This document shows, piece by piece, positions 41,299 to 50,855 of a stretch of DNA of 64,000 nt. The position numbers were made by a program, and so were the translations under genes. The notes below the pieces were generated by a model. The model had not been told where the DNA came from. It did no database searches and saw nothing but the letters and a program-made list of their open reading frames with translations. Location: contig JAFULF010000009.1 of NCBI GenBank assembly GCA_017483225.1, positions 1 through 64,000 of the forward strand, in the 5' to 3' direction. This DNA is from Alistipes sp. Its GTDB lineage: Bacteria; Bacteroidota; Bacteroidia; Bacteroidales; Rikenellaceae. Every line of letters starts with the position of its first letter. The first letter of the stretch is position 1.

Positions 41299-41850
41299 AT
41301 GGCAAAGAAATGGCGTTGTACCGTATGTGGTTATATTCATGAGGGGAATGAGGCTCCGGAGAGATGCCCGTTGTGTAAGGTTCCTGCCAACAAGTTCGTC
41401 GAGGTAGAGGAGCAGTCGGAGAATCTGGAATTTGTGACCGAGCACAAACTCGGCGATGGTCTGGGTGCTGACCCTGAGCTCTTGGAGGGTTTGAAGAACC
41501 ACTTTATGGGCGAGTGTACCGAGGTGGGAATGTATCTGGCGATGAGCCGTCAGGCAGACCGTGAGGGCTACCCCGAGATTGCTGAGGCATACAAGCGTTA
41601 CGCTTGGGAGGAGGCGGAGCACGCAGCCAAGTTCGCAGAGTTGCTCGGCGAGGTGGTATGGGACACCAAGACCAACCTCTACAAGAGAATGAATGCCGAG
41701 AGTGGCGCTTGCGAGGACAAGTTCCGTCTGGCCCGTCTGGCCAAGGAGCAGAATCTGGATGCCGTACACGACACCGTGCACGAGATGGCAAAGGATGAGG
41801 CTCGCCACGGAAAGGGCTTTGAGGGGCTGTACAAGCGATACTTCAAGTAG
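41299..41850 (+). CDS. Rubrerythrin with N-terminal rubredoxin-like domain
   Basis: The 183-residue protein has a rubredoxin-like iron site (C7-x2-C10, C23-x2-C26) at the N-terminus. The diiron ferritin-like four-helix bundle follows ([24 protein letters not shown]). This order is that of reverse rubrerythrins, which reduce peroxide in anaerobes. It is a single gene with a strong -7 box. Confidence 0.92.
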   Translation: MAKKWRCTVCGYIHEGNEAPERCPLCKVPANKFVEVEEQSENLEFVTEHKLGDGLGADPELLEGLKNHFMGECTEVGMYLAMSRQADREGYPEIAEAYKRYAWEEAEHAAKFAELLGEVVWDTKTNLYKRMNAESGACEDKFRLARLAKEQNLDAVHDTVHEMAKDEARHGKGFEGLYKRYFK

Positions 41851-41939
41851 CAAACGAGGAGCGACTATAAACTTTTTGGAAGATGAGTGGTACAGGTTTA
41901 TGCCTGTGCTGCTCATTCTCCGTAATAAAATACTAACAG

Positions 41940-43592
41940 ATGAAGACTTCAACAAAATGTATGCTTGGGCTGTCGATGCTCACCCCGCTGGCAGCCACGG
42001 CAAAGGAGCGACCAAACATCGTATTCTTCCTTGTGGACGATATGGGTTGGATGGATAGCAGCGTCGCCTATGGCGAGGAGGTATATCCCAACAATATGCG
42101 CTACCACACGCCGAATATGGCACGTTTGGCGGAGCAGGGTGTGATTATGACCAACGCATACGCCTGCCCGGTATCTACGCCGACACGTACCTCGATGCTC
42201 ACGGGAGTAAGTGCGGCGCACTCTCACATCACCAACTGGACCTCGGCGATGCGGGATATGCCGAGCGATGGCGCAGGAGGTGCCATCACCTCGGTCACGG
42301 GCGTAAGCAACGACCAGGGCAGCGACCTTGTGCGCCCCGAGTGGAACATAAACGGAATGAGTCCTGTGGAGGGTGTGCCACACACGCTGCACGCTACCCC
42401 GCTGCCACAGATTCTGCGTGATGCGGGCTACTTCACCATCCACGTCGGCAAGGCCCACTGGGCATCGGCCGGCACCCCCGGCGCAAGCCCTTACAATATG
42501 GGCTTCGTGGTGAATGTCACGGGCAACGTGGCGGGTATGCCTCGCAGCTACCTGAGCGAGGACAACTACGGCAACCAGCCCGACAAGTGGACCTTTATGG
42601 CAGTGCAGAATATGACCGAGTACTACGGCACGGGGGTACATCTGACGGAGGCACTCACACGTGAGGCGCTCAAAACGCTCGACTACCCTATCAAGCACAA
42701 CCAGCCGTTCTACCTCTACTTTGCGCACTACGCCACGCACACGCCGATACAGCGTGACCCTCGCTTCATCCAGAAGTACCTCGATGCGGGTATGGACGAG
42801 GGGCAGGCACGCTACGCCTCGATGGTCGAGGGTGTGGACAAGAGCCTCGGCGACGTGATGGACTTCTTGGAGGCCAACAATCTGGACAAGAACACCATCA
42901 TTATCTTTATGACCGACAATGGCGGCAATGCCGAGAATAGGGCAAAGGGCGGCGTGCGCTTTATGCACAACCTGCCTCTGCGCAACGGCAAGGGCTCCTG
43001 CTACAAGGGCGGCATCCGTGTACCCCTCGCCTTTAAGTGGAGCGGCAAGATTGCCCCTGCAACACGTGTAAACACCCCTGTCATCTGCGAGGATATGTTC
43101 CCTACCATTCTCGAAATGGCCGGCATCCGCAACTACCGCACCGTGCAGAGTGTCGATGGCGAGAGCCTTGTGCCTCTGATTACCAAGGGGTCGAAGGTGG
43201 CGGCCAAGGCTGCGAGCAAGGGTGAGATAACCAACCAGAAGGAGGCAAACTCGCTCGTTATCGGGCAGGAGGTGTCGGGTATCGACCCCGAGCGCACCCT
43301 TGTCTTCCACTATCCGCACAAGTGGAAGGGCTACGACTTGGAGGATATCGACTTTTTGAGCGCAGTGCGCAAGGGCGAGTGGAAACTCATCTACCGCCTG
43401 CGTAGCGGCAAGATGGAGCTGTACAACCTGCGCACCGACATCGGCGAGCAACACGACCTCTCGGCCAAGCATCCGGAGAAGGTGCAGGAGTTGGCCAAGG
43501 CGTTGAGCAACCGCCTGCGTGAGTGGCAGGCCCCTATGCCTATCGTGCGCAGCACGGGCAAGGCAGTACCTATGCCGGACGAGGTGCTGTAA
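41940..43592 (+). CDS. Secreted serine-type sulfatase
   Basis: The 550-residue protein has a signal peptide (1-21) and the sulfatase fold. Metal ligands are D33-D34 (F-L-V-D-D-M-G-W), the active-site signature is S79-T-P-T-R83 (A-C-P-V-S-T-P-T-R-T-S-M-L-T-G), and a distal metal site is M-T-D-N-G-G-N. The signature serine must be converted to formylglycine by an anaerobic sulfatase-maturating enzyme, not in the window. It likely removes sulfate from host or dietary glycans. Confidence 0.92.
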   Translation: MKTSTKCMLGLSMLTPLAATAKERPNIVFFLVDDMGWMDSSVAYGEEVYPNNMRYHTPNMARLAEQGVIMTNAYACPVSTPTRTSMLTGVSAAHSHITNWTSAMRDMPSDGAGGAITSVTGVSNDQGSDLVRPEWNINGMSPVEGVPHTLHATPLPQILRDAGYFTIHVGKAHWASAGTPGASPYNMGFVVNVTGNVAGMPRSYLSEDNYGNQPDKWTFMAVQNMTEYYGTGVHLTEALTREALKTLDYPIKHNQPFYLYFAHYATHTPIQRDPRFIQKYLDAGMDEGQARYASMVEGVDKSLGDVMDFLEANNLDKNTIIIFMTDNGGNAENRAKGGVRFMHNLPLRNGKGSCYKGGIRVPLAFKWSGKIAPATRVNTPVICEDMFPTILEMAGIRNYRTVQSVDGESLVPLITKGSKVAAKAASKGEITNQKEANSLVIGQEVSGIDPERTLVFHYPHKWKGYDLEDIDFLSAVRKGEWKLIYRLRSGKMELYNLRTDIGEQHDLSAKHPEKVQELAKALSNRLREWQAPMPIVRSTGKAVPMPDEVL

Positions 43593-43598
43593 GAGAGT

Positions 43599-43636
43599 GG
43601 TAATGATGCAAAAAGTGCGCTTTTTGCATCATTACC
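43599..43636. terminator. Terminator 1 between convergent genes
   Basis: Perfect 17-bp arms GGTAATGATGCAAAAAG and CTTTTTGCATCATTACC around TGCG. Confidence 0.85.
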
Positions 43637-43653
43637 TTAAATATTGATTTGCA

Positions 43654-43697
43654 AACAGATAGCGGAGCAATCCTTTCGGGTTGCTCCGCTATCTGTT
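43654..43697. terminator. Terminator 2 between convergent genes
   Basis: Perfect 17-bp arms AACAGATAGCGGAGCAA and TTGCTCCGCTATCTGTT around a 10-nt loop. It serves the giant minus-strand gene or both. Confidence 0.8.
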
Positions 43698-43734
43698 CAT
43701 CTATGGAGCGGTGCAAACCACCGCCCCACTCTGT

Positions 43735-46700
43735 TTAGTATGCACTCTTTATCGAAGTCCAGTCGAGGCCATTCGCATCCGACTTCGAGCGACCCCACTC
43801 CGTGAATGTATCACAGATGTAGATACAGCCGCCTGTCACATCGGTTCCGTTCGCAATCGCAGCCTGAACATTCGCATCCGTACCATAACAAGGCGGGATA
43901 GCACGCACCTTCACACCCGTACCGGTAATTCCAGACAACTCGTTTGTCAAGTCGCCATACCAGATATGGTGACACGAGCTCTGGTAACCGCTGGTCGAGT
44001 ATCCACCGCCCCAATTATTGCCGTTACGGTTAGTGATATAGGTGTTTGGCTCTACGGCATTGCTCCACCACCACCAATCGACGTCGTTACGTATGCGCCA
44101 TCCATCAGAAGGCTCTGCTGCACCGCTTGCTTTCGTTTCTCCATCAGGGGTAATCAAGAAATCATCTTTCTCTGACACAGTGAACTTAAACGAACTCCAA
44201 TCAGGCGCTTGCTCTATGATACCATTAGTAATACGCTTCATATTAACCCACTTTTTGAGTGCAGGGTCATAGAGTTGTACAACCCAGTCGCCACTCAATT
44301 CGCCAGGAACACCACCTTGGTTGTGCGACATAAAGACGTTGGCAATAACACGTTTCTTGGTTGCATTAAATCTATACCTTGACATATAGGTACCCGTTGT
44401 GCTACCCGGAGCCCAATATATACGCATATTATTCTTCCAATTGCTCTTCATTGAGCCGGTTGTACCAATAGCCTTGTAGCGCTGCAACTTCGCACGTGGG
44501 CCCTCAAATGTGTAGATGGCATATCCCGCAGGGGAACCATCGGCAGACATACTGAGATTCCAGAACTGACCACAAGCCGCACCGTGGATAATCTCCGTCA
44601 CATAGTCACCACCCGCAGTCGGGTACTTCGTGTGTACATAGGTCTGGTTCTTGTGGGTGTGTCCCGAGAAGATATATGCGTGCTGGAACTTCTGCAACTC
44701 GGTCAGCGTATCGTCGTAGTGACGAGTCTTGTTGTGGTTCGAGCCGGAGTCGGTAGCACCTCCACGGAACGGAATATGAACGCAGAGAACAACTCCCTTG
44801 CTCTTATCCACGTGCGAAAGGTCATTGCGCAACCATGTAAACTCCTCGTCGGTAAAGCCTGCCATATAGTCACTTGCCCCGAGTGAGGCTCCTGCATCAC
44901 TCTTAACAATGACGTTATTCATCACGACAATATGCATATCGCCTCGGTCGAACGAGATACGTGTAGGGCCGAATGTCTCCTTAAATGCCGAAATGCTTGG
45001 CGATGTGTCGCTATCACTCTGATACCAGTCGTGGTTACCCGGTGCGGTGTACCAATATACGCCGGTATCGCCAACCTCCATAGCCGCCTTCATCTTCGCC
45101 TTATGAGCATCCGGAGCATTCCAAGTAACATCGCCCAGCACAACACCATACGCCTGACCGGTGCCGGCAGAGGAGTTAACAGCCGAGTTCCACGAAGCTG
45201 CTCTTGTCTTCAAATCAGGAGCAACATAGGTCGAGAATCGTGACAAGCAGAGGTCATTGTGCTCTCCACCCGATGCCTCGTGAGTCTGTGGGTCGGCCAT
45301 CACAAACAAGAACCACTTATTCTGCTTGCCGGTTGTAGCATTATACTCTCTATGGGTCGTAGCCGTCATCTTCGCACCGAGGGTGAAGTCCTTGGCGTAG
45401 TCGCCCGCATCCGGATTCAGGTTCTTGTCGCCCACCTTGTAGTATGTTACCGGCAGACCCGTTCTCGCACGACCAATCTCGTTACCGGCAGGGGTTGTAT
45501 AATACACATACTCAGGCTTGTAAACATCCGGTTCGTAGAGAATCTGGTATCGACCACGAGAGTTGGTCTTAACAACGTGGTAGCCATCCGTAACCATAAC
45601 GCCTACGGCAGGAGTTGTTCCGTCAGCCTCCCAGATATATCCGGTGAGGTACTTGTTATCGGTATCCTCCTCCAATATCACCTGAATATCGTCGAGGAAA
45701 AAGCGGCTTTGTCCAGCAGAGCTACGATTACCGCCGATAGAGATACGGCAGTCGCTTGTAACCTGCGTAAGCACCACCTCATACTCTGTCCAAGCACCCG
45801 GATTGGTCAGTGTGAGCGCCTGCGACGATACGGTAGCACCCTCTGTCATACGATATGCCAAGTATGGAGCCTCGGTTGTCGCCTCATAAGTAGTTGCAGA
45901 GTTATTATCAAACGCCTTAACGATAATATCGTTCTCTGCCACCTTATTTTCACCCGAGGTAACCTCCGTATATGGCGCAGCCTTGAAGCGTACCCTTACG
46001 TTCCAAACCTCACCGTCCGGAATCATAGTGAGCAGCGGAGTGATAATACCCGCCTTATTGCTTCCGTTACCAAGTTTAATATAGCCCGGCTTCATCAATA
46101 TACGGCTCGCACCATCATCGCTCCAATAGCGCCAGTCCTGCATACCGAGGTCATCAATAATACCGCCAAGGGTCGAGAATAGTGTCACATCCTTGTCGCA
46201 CAAGCTACGGGCAAAGTCGTAGTTATCGGTCTTTGTATAAGGGTTATCGCCCTCCGCCTTGTAGTTGACGGTAGGATTAGAATCCGCACGATAATAACCA
46301 CAGGCATATCCCGCAGTATCGCCTCCATAGTAGAAGTCGCCGAAGTTCTCGAAAATCATCGTGTTACCCTTCATCACCTGCGTAGGGTCGGTAACAGGAG
46401 CCTTGCCCTGATATGCGCTCGGAGTGGTCGAAACGGCAATCGAGTTGCTCTTCTTGCCCGTTGTCGTATCGCTAACCACGACGTAGTATGTAGTCGCAGG
46501 TTCAAGACCTCCAAACGTAAATCGGGTAGGCTGTGCGTGCAAAACATTCTTGCTATCCGACACCGCAAAGTGACCTGCCGCCGTAATATTGCCGCTGCTA
46601 TCCTTTGTCACGGCATTCAGCGACGATGCTAAATAGAGGTCAGTGCAAGCCTCGTCACGATAGAGATATACCTTGTAGTTATGGGTAATATCTATCGTTG

Positions 46701-49700
46701 TAAAGTCGTAATCCGGAGCGTTCAACTTCGGATTGAGTGCCAGATAATCCTTATCCTTGTTGGACTCGGTAACCGTCCAGCCGATATTGAGCGTTGTATC
46801 GGTAGCACGAACAACACCCACAGCAATCTCGGCATTCGAGAGCAGGTCAATCTTCACATCGTCGATATGCCAACGGTTGTTCGCCGCAAGGTCATCGGTA
46901 CGACCGTCACCGAATGCGATACGTGCACCCTGCGGAACATAATCGAACTGCAAGGTAATATCCTGCCATACGGAGTTGTTATCGCCTTCGAGGGTCAATG
47001 TCTTGGTATCGACAACCGTATAACCCGTAAGTTGGTAATCCGAGCCAACCGAACCTCCCGTGAGGAGACGTACTGCAATAGCCTTCTCTTTCGATTCATC
47101 ACTACTCAACGCTTTTGATGCAGTACCATACGGACAAGCCTTGAACGACACTCGCAACGAGGATTTTCCTGCCGGCATATTGGTAAGCGATGGTGTCACA
47201 AACCAGTTACGAGCTGCCTTAGTGCCTATCTGAACATATCCGGGACGAATACTTACCGTTGGTGTAGCCGTCGTTGTATCCGGGTCATTATCAACCCACG
47301 ACCAATTGCCGAAGCCCATCTCATCAACCTGTTCGAGGGTAGTATCAAACATAAGGGTACTTGCGGAACATCCATTTGCATAATAAGCACCGGTAGTATG
47401 TTCTACCTCTCCTGCGCTCGATAGACTGTAAATACCGGTTCCTGCATACTTATGCTTATATCCGGCAGAACGAGTAGAGTGGTCACCGCCATACAGACAC
47501 GTTTCAAAGTTCTCGAACAGAAGCATCTGTCCCGAGACTGCGGTCTCGGTCAATGGCACAACCTCCTTACGCAATGCAACCGAAGCGGTAGTCGAAGCCT
47601 CCAAATAGTCGCTCTCTACACCATCAGTCGTATTCCATACCTTAAAGTAATATTTAGTGGAAGGAGTAAGACCTGTAAATATCCAACGCATCGGTTTTTG
47701 TAAATCAGAATATAGTAAAGCACTACTGCCATCTTTTACAACTTTATTAAGTTTACCGAGTAGTGTCTTATTCTCGTCATAGATAGCCACTGCATAGGTA
47801 TCTGCAACCTCATTATCCGTAGAGTCTGTTCCAAAATGTAGGTTCTGGTCCGGATATGCGCTTGCCATTGTCGGGATATTTGCCGTATTCGACGACCAGG
47901 CAAAGGCGAGCGTGGTATCGGTAGCACGCACAAGCTTCGCAACCAGAGGTGTGCTCTCGACGAGCTTCACACATACATCATCCAAGAGGAAGCGGCTGTT
48001 GGCATCCTTCTCCGGACGGTTGGCCGAGAATGCGATGCGTGAGGTAGGCAAAACACCCGTCAGGCGTACCGTATATTTGTACCAAGTGTATTGGCTACCC
48101 TGCAACGTAATCTCCCTGCGGTCAGAGACCGTGAAGCCCGAGAGGGTGTTATAGTCGTTGTGAGATTCCCAGCGGGTATTGAGGTCAGTGGTAGCATCGT
48201 CATAGAAGAAGGTACCGCCATCAAGTACCTCGACAGCGATAGGCCGCTCGCCGTCATCCATAACATCCGCACCATAAGGGCACGCCCAGAACTCGACATC
48301 AACCGTAGCAGGGCCAGTGAACGAAATCTTACCCGTCTGGGTAGCCGTACCCGTGGCGTTGAGTTGAGGGGTAATCATCTTCGTATGCTTATAGTGGGCA
48401 CCCACCTTCACATAGCCGGCACGCATAAGCACGCAGTTCTCCGTAAGGTCAGGGTTATACCAAGCCCAATCTTTCAGCGCAGGCGAGCGGCGATCAGGGT
48501 CGGCAACGGTGCCGTGAACCAGCTGTTGCATAGTGTCGAAGAGGCCCGTCTCCAAGCCGGAATAGCATACAAACCAATCTGAGCCACCACCATAAGCGCC
48601 AGAGAGCAGACCCTCACGGTTAGGCATAATAAGGTTCTGCACATCGTTAGCATATGGCGTACCATAGACATTCATAGTCGCCTCAGCCGTGTTCTCACAG
48701 TACCTACGATTGTAGTTCGAGTAGCCGGCCGAACGGGTCGAGTAGTCACCTCCCAGAACGCAGTCGCTGAAATCCTCAAAGAGTATCGTATTGGCATCCA
48801 GACCCGGGTCAGCCAGCGTGCGCATATGGCGAGGGTGTTCGAGTACAACCCAATTCTCGCTGTCGAAGTAGGTCGGGTCAGCAGAATCGGTATCGCTCCA
48901 CTTATCCGGCGTCATATACTTGATACGCAGGTAGTAGTCGGTATCCGGCTTCAAGCCCGTGAAGCAGAAACGCTGCGGGCGGGTAGTGTTGTTGAAGAGC
49001 TCATTCAACGACGAGGCATCATTCTGATAGCGGTAGCAGGCATTGTCCTTGATAAGCCAAGCAACAGCGAGGTTCGAAGGCGAAGTAGAGGTGCCTGCCG
49101 AGCCATTGCCGCCATTGATAGTGGTGCTCTCGTAGTCCCACGCCGTCCAGAGTTCGAGCAGATAGACGTTGCCCTTCTCGCTCTTATAGTTGGCCTTGGT
49201 ATTTGGAGCAAGCTCACTCAAATATGGAGAGTTATCCACGTTGGTAGTCCACGACACGGCGAGAGTCGATACCGTAGGGCGTACCAGAGCGGTAAAGATG
49301 TTCGACTTTTCGAGTTCGAGGTTCAGCGTAGGCAGAACGACAACCGTGTTCTGCTTCGTGGAGCAATCGACACCATTGGTCATCAGTGGCTGCTCCATAT
49401 AGTAGTTGTTCTCGCAGAAGAAGGTGACCGTAAGACCCTTCTCGTAGTTCTGGGCAGGGATGCAGACGTAGAACTCGCCCGTCTCGCCCTGTGCCAGGCT
49501 ATAACCATTCACACCATCGACACGGCAGTCGAGGTTGAGGAACGACTCGGCACCCGGAGCCATCGTGACGCTCTTCTCGTAGATTGGGTTGCCCTCGGCA
49601 TCGGTCTGCTCGGTATTCACGAACTTGGCAACAGCAGCACCCCACATCAACTCGCCGTTGTTACCCTTGATGTTGATATGGTTGAGCTTGATGTCGATAC

Positions 49701-50325
49701 CATCGCTATCCGTGTTGCACAACTTGATACGTAACACCGTAAATGGGTTGGAGAAACGGAAGGTCGAGAGCGACGTATCCGAGTTCGGCAGCCAGTGGCC
49801 GAGCAACAGAGGGTAGCGGAAAGGACACTCGCCGTCGGCAGCATCAATGAGAGTCTGCTCCGGCAGAGTAACCTTGAACTCACGGTTGCCGATATTGCCG
49901 CTCGTGTAGTCGTTCACGTCGCTGCTTGCCTGCTTCGGATAGAGAGCGTACTGCTCGCCGTCGGTATGAATCTTCGGCTCCACGGCAAAGAGGGCCGAGG
50001 CGTTGTTGTCACGGAACGAGATAGCACTACCCGCAACAATCTGCGGCGTGGTCTGGCCCGCATTAAACTTCAAAATAGTAAGGTTGTCGCCCTCGTGCCA
50101 TACGGAGCGGAAACTTGTCACCGAGGCACTCTCGGCATTCAGAGCATCATCATCGTGGATTCCGGCACGTGTCTCGTCAATCTCGTACAAATCTACCGAG
50201 AACTGCGAAATCGAGCCGTTGAACTCTACGATTGGCACCAAATTATCCTCAACCCAAGAGGTACAGGATGCGCACAACATCGTCGCTGCGACGAGGATGG
50301 CAGAAATTATCTTATTCGTTCTCAT
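43735..50325 (-). CDS. Giant 2196-residue lipoprotein: fimbrillin-like, triple FN3/jelly-roll modules, metallophosphoesterase
   Basis: The protein starts with a lipoprotein signal (MRTNKIISAILVAATMLCAS then C). Residues about 25-340 are fimbrillin-like. Three tandem modules follow (about 347-795, 797-1165, 1170-1548). Each has an FN3-like part (V-R-A-T-D-T-T-L-x-x-x-W) and a jelly-roll-like part marked by F-E-[DN]-F, G-G-D and S-T-R-S-A-G-Y (degenerate in module 3). A MetallophosN-like domain (about 1560) leads into a calcineurin-like phosphoesterase (M-A-D-P-Q, G-D-V-T-W, G-N-H-D-W, S-G-H-T-H; about 1675-1990) and a MetallophosC-like tail. The usual DxH reads D-P-Q. ATG 50325 has GGGAGGA upstream. 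Confidence 0.85.
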   Translation of the reverse strand: MRTNKIISAILVAATMLCASCTSWVEDNLVPIVEFNGSISQFSVDLYEIDETRAGIHDDDALNAESASVTSFRSVWHEGDNLTILKFNAGQTTPQIVAGSAISFRDNNASALFAVEPKIHTDGEQYALYPKQASSDVNDYTSGNIGNREFKVTLPEQTLIDAADGECPFRYPLLLGHWLPNSDTSLSTFRFSNPFTVLRIKLCNTDSDGIDIKLNHINIKGNNGELMWGAAVAKFVNTEQTDAEGNPIYEKSVTMAPGAESFLNLDCRVDGVNGYSLAQGETGEFYVCIPAQNYEKGLTVTFFCENNYYMEQPLMTNGVDCSTKQNTVVVLPTLNLELEKSNIFTALVRPTVSTLAVSWTTNVDNSPYLSELAPNTKANYKSEKGNVYLLELWTAWDYESTTINGGNGSAGTSTSPSNLAVAWLIKDNACYRYQNDASSLNELFNNTTRPQRFCFTGLKPDTDYYLRIKYMTPDKWSDTDSADPTYFDSENWVVLEHPRHMRTLADPGLDANTILFEDFSDCVLGGDYSTRSAGYSNYNRRYCENTAEATMNVYGTPYANDVQNLIMPNREGLLSGAYGGGSDWFVCYSGLETGLFDTMQQLVHGTVADPDRRSPALKDWAWYNPDLTENCVLMRAGYVKVGAHYKHTKMITPQLNATGTATQTGKISFTGPATVDVEFWACPYGADVMDDGERPIAVEVLDGGTFFYDDATTDLNTRWESHNDYNTLSGFTVSDRREITLQGSQYTWYKYTVRLTGVLPTSRIAFSANRPEKDANSRFLLDDVCVKLVESTPLVAKLVRATDTTLAFAWSSNTANIPTMASAYPDQNLHFGTDSTDNEVADTYAVAIYDENKTLLGKLNKVVKDGSSALLYSDLQKPMRWIFTGLTPSTKYYFKVWNTTDGVESDYLEASTTASVALRKEVVPLTETAVSGQMLLFENFETCLYGGDHSTRSAGYKHKYAGTGIYSLSSAGEVEHTTGAYYANGCSASTLMFDTTLEQVDEMGFGNWSWVDNDPDTTTATPTVSIRPGYVQIGTKAARNWFVTPSLTNMPAGKSSLRVSFKACPYGTASKALSSDESKEKAIAVRLLTGGSVGSDYQLTGYTVVDTKTLTLEGDNNSVWQDITLQFDYVPQGARIAFGDGRTDDLAANNRWHIDDVKIDLLSNAEIAVGVVRATDTTLNIGWTVTESNKDKDYLALNPKLNAPDYDFTTIDITHNYKVYLYRDEACTDLYLASSLNAVTKDSSGNITAAGHFAVSDSKNVLHAQPTRFTFGGLEPATTYYVVVSDTTTGKKSNSIAVSTTPSAYQGKAPVTDPTQVMKGNTMIFENFGDFYYGGDTAGYACGYYRADSNPTVNYKAEGDNPYTKTDNYDFARSLCDKDVTLFSTLGGIIDDLGMQDWRYWSDDGASRILMKPGYIKLGNGSNKAGIITPLLTMIPDGEVWNVRVRFKAAPYTEVTSGENKVAENDIIVKAFDNNSATTYEATTEAPYLAYRMTEGATVSSQALTLTNPGAWTEYEVVLTQVTSDCRISIGGNRSSAGQSRFFLDDIQVILEEDTDNKYLTGYIWEADGTTPAVGVMVTDGYHVVKTNSRGRYQILYEPDVYKPEYVYYTTPAGNEIGRARTGLPVTYYKVGDKNLNPDAGDYAKDFTLGAKMTATTHREYNATTGKQNKWFLFVMADPQTHEASGGEHNDLCLSRFSTYVAPDLKTRAASWNSAVNSSAGTGQAYGVVLGDVTWNAPDAHKAKMKAAMEVGDTGVYWYTAPGNHDWYQSDSDTSPSISAFKETFGPTRISFDRGDMHIVVMNNVIVKSDAGASLGASDYMAGFTDEEFTWLRNDLSHVDKSKGVVLCVHIPFRGGATDSGSNHNKTRHYDDTLTELQKFQHAYIFSGHTHKNQTYVHTKYPTAGGDYVTEIIHGAACGQFWNLSMSADGSPAGYAIYTFEGPRAKLQRYKAIGTTGSMKSNWKNNMRIYWAPGSTTGTYMSRYRFNATKKRVIANVFMSHNQGGVPGELSGDWVVQLYDPALKKWVNMKRITNGIIEQAPDWSSFKFTVSEKDDFLITPDGETKASGAAEPSDGWRIRNDVDWWWWSNAVEPNTYITNRNGNNWGGGYSTSGYQSSCHHIWYGDLTNELSGITGTGVKVRAIPPCYGTDANVQAAIANGTDVTGGCIYICDTFTEWGRSKSDANGLDWTSIKSAY

Positions 50326-50341
50326 AATCACTCCTCCCTCT

Positions 50342-50518
50342 TTATCCCCAAGGATTAAACTCGGAGCCGGTGCCGCCGCCCCACTCCTCTTTGTCCTGGT
50401 CATCAATGTCGCCGTCAGGTAACGACTCCCCGAAGCCTGCCTCGACGGGCCACTCTTCGACTTCGAGTACAGGAGGTACGTACCCCCCCCCGTTAAATGC
50501 TCTTAAATTACTCTTCAT
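50342..50518 (-). CDS. Small acidic ORF (58 residues) with in-frame G9 tract, preceding the giant lipoprotein
   Basis: The frame reads MKSNLRAFNGGGYVPPVLEV, then E-E-W-P-V-E-A-G-F-G-E-S-L-P-D-G-D-I-D-D, and ends F-N-P-W-G. It resembles the 47-residue ORF at 33395-33538 in its P-x-[VL]-x-V, V-E-x-G-F-x-x-S core and acidic tail. Its stop is 16 nt before the lipoprotein ATG. Codons 10-12 are a run of nine G (50483-50491 as C on the plus strand). One-base slippage there would frameshift the peptide, so it could be phase-variable. Confidence 0.65.
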   Translation of the reverse strand: MKSNLRAFNGGGYVPPVLEVEEWPVEAGFGESLPDGDIDDQDKEEWGGGTGSEFNPWG

Positions 50519-50795
50519 TTGTATTGTTGGTCTTTTGTTGTTATTTTCGTTTCAGCCTCTCATTTTGCAATAAAATCCACACAGCGGGACCAAAATATGC
50601 AAAAATCGGACACACACTTTTACGTTAGTAAATTTCACCCCTATCGAAGATTTTAGTAACGCACCCAAATATCAAAAACGCTCCACAGCGCAATTTGGCG
50701 CAACATCCAATACCTTCAAGAGGATATTCCAACAAATATATAAAAAAATAATCTATCATTGTACTCCTTTTTTAATATTTTTTGTGTTTTTTCAC
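50519..50795. other. Upstream region of the giant lipoprotein operon
   Basis: No gene seen. The region is AT-rich and must hold the minus-strand promoter. The best -7-like match is GATTTTTG near 50600 (7 of 8), which I do not consider secure. Confidence 0.4.
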
Positions 50796-50830
50796 AGAAA
50801 AAGAGGATTGCCCGCTTTTTCGAGCAATCC
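50796..50830 (-). terminator. Terminator of the ClpA-type gene
   Basis: On the minus strand GGATTGC / GCAATCC arms (50830-50824 and 50811-50805) surround a 12-nt loop and are followed by TCTTTTTCTG. Confidence 0.75.
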
Positions 50831-50855
50831 CCCTTATGCATAAATATTTATATCG

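Noticed and set aside
41949-43472. 507-codon open frame on the minus strand
   Set aside because: It is antisense to the sulfatase gene, without signal peptide or domain content.
44584-46182. Plus-strand open frames of 100 to 307 codons opposite the giant lipoprotein
   Set aside because: They mirror codons of the repeated lipoprotein modules and have no start signals or recognisable domains.
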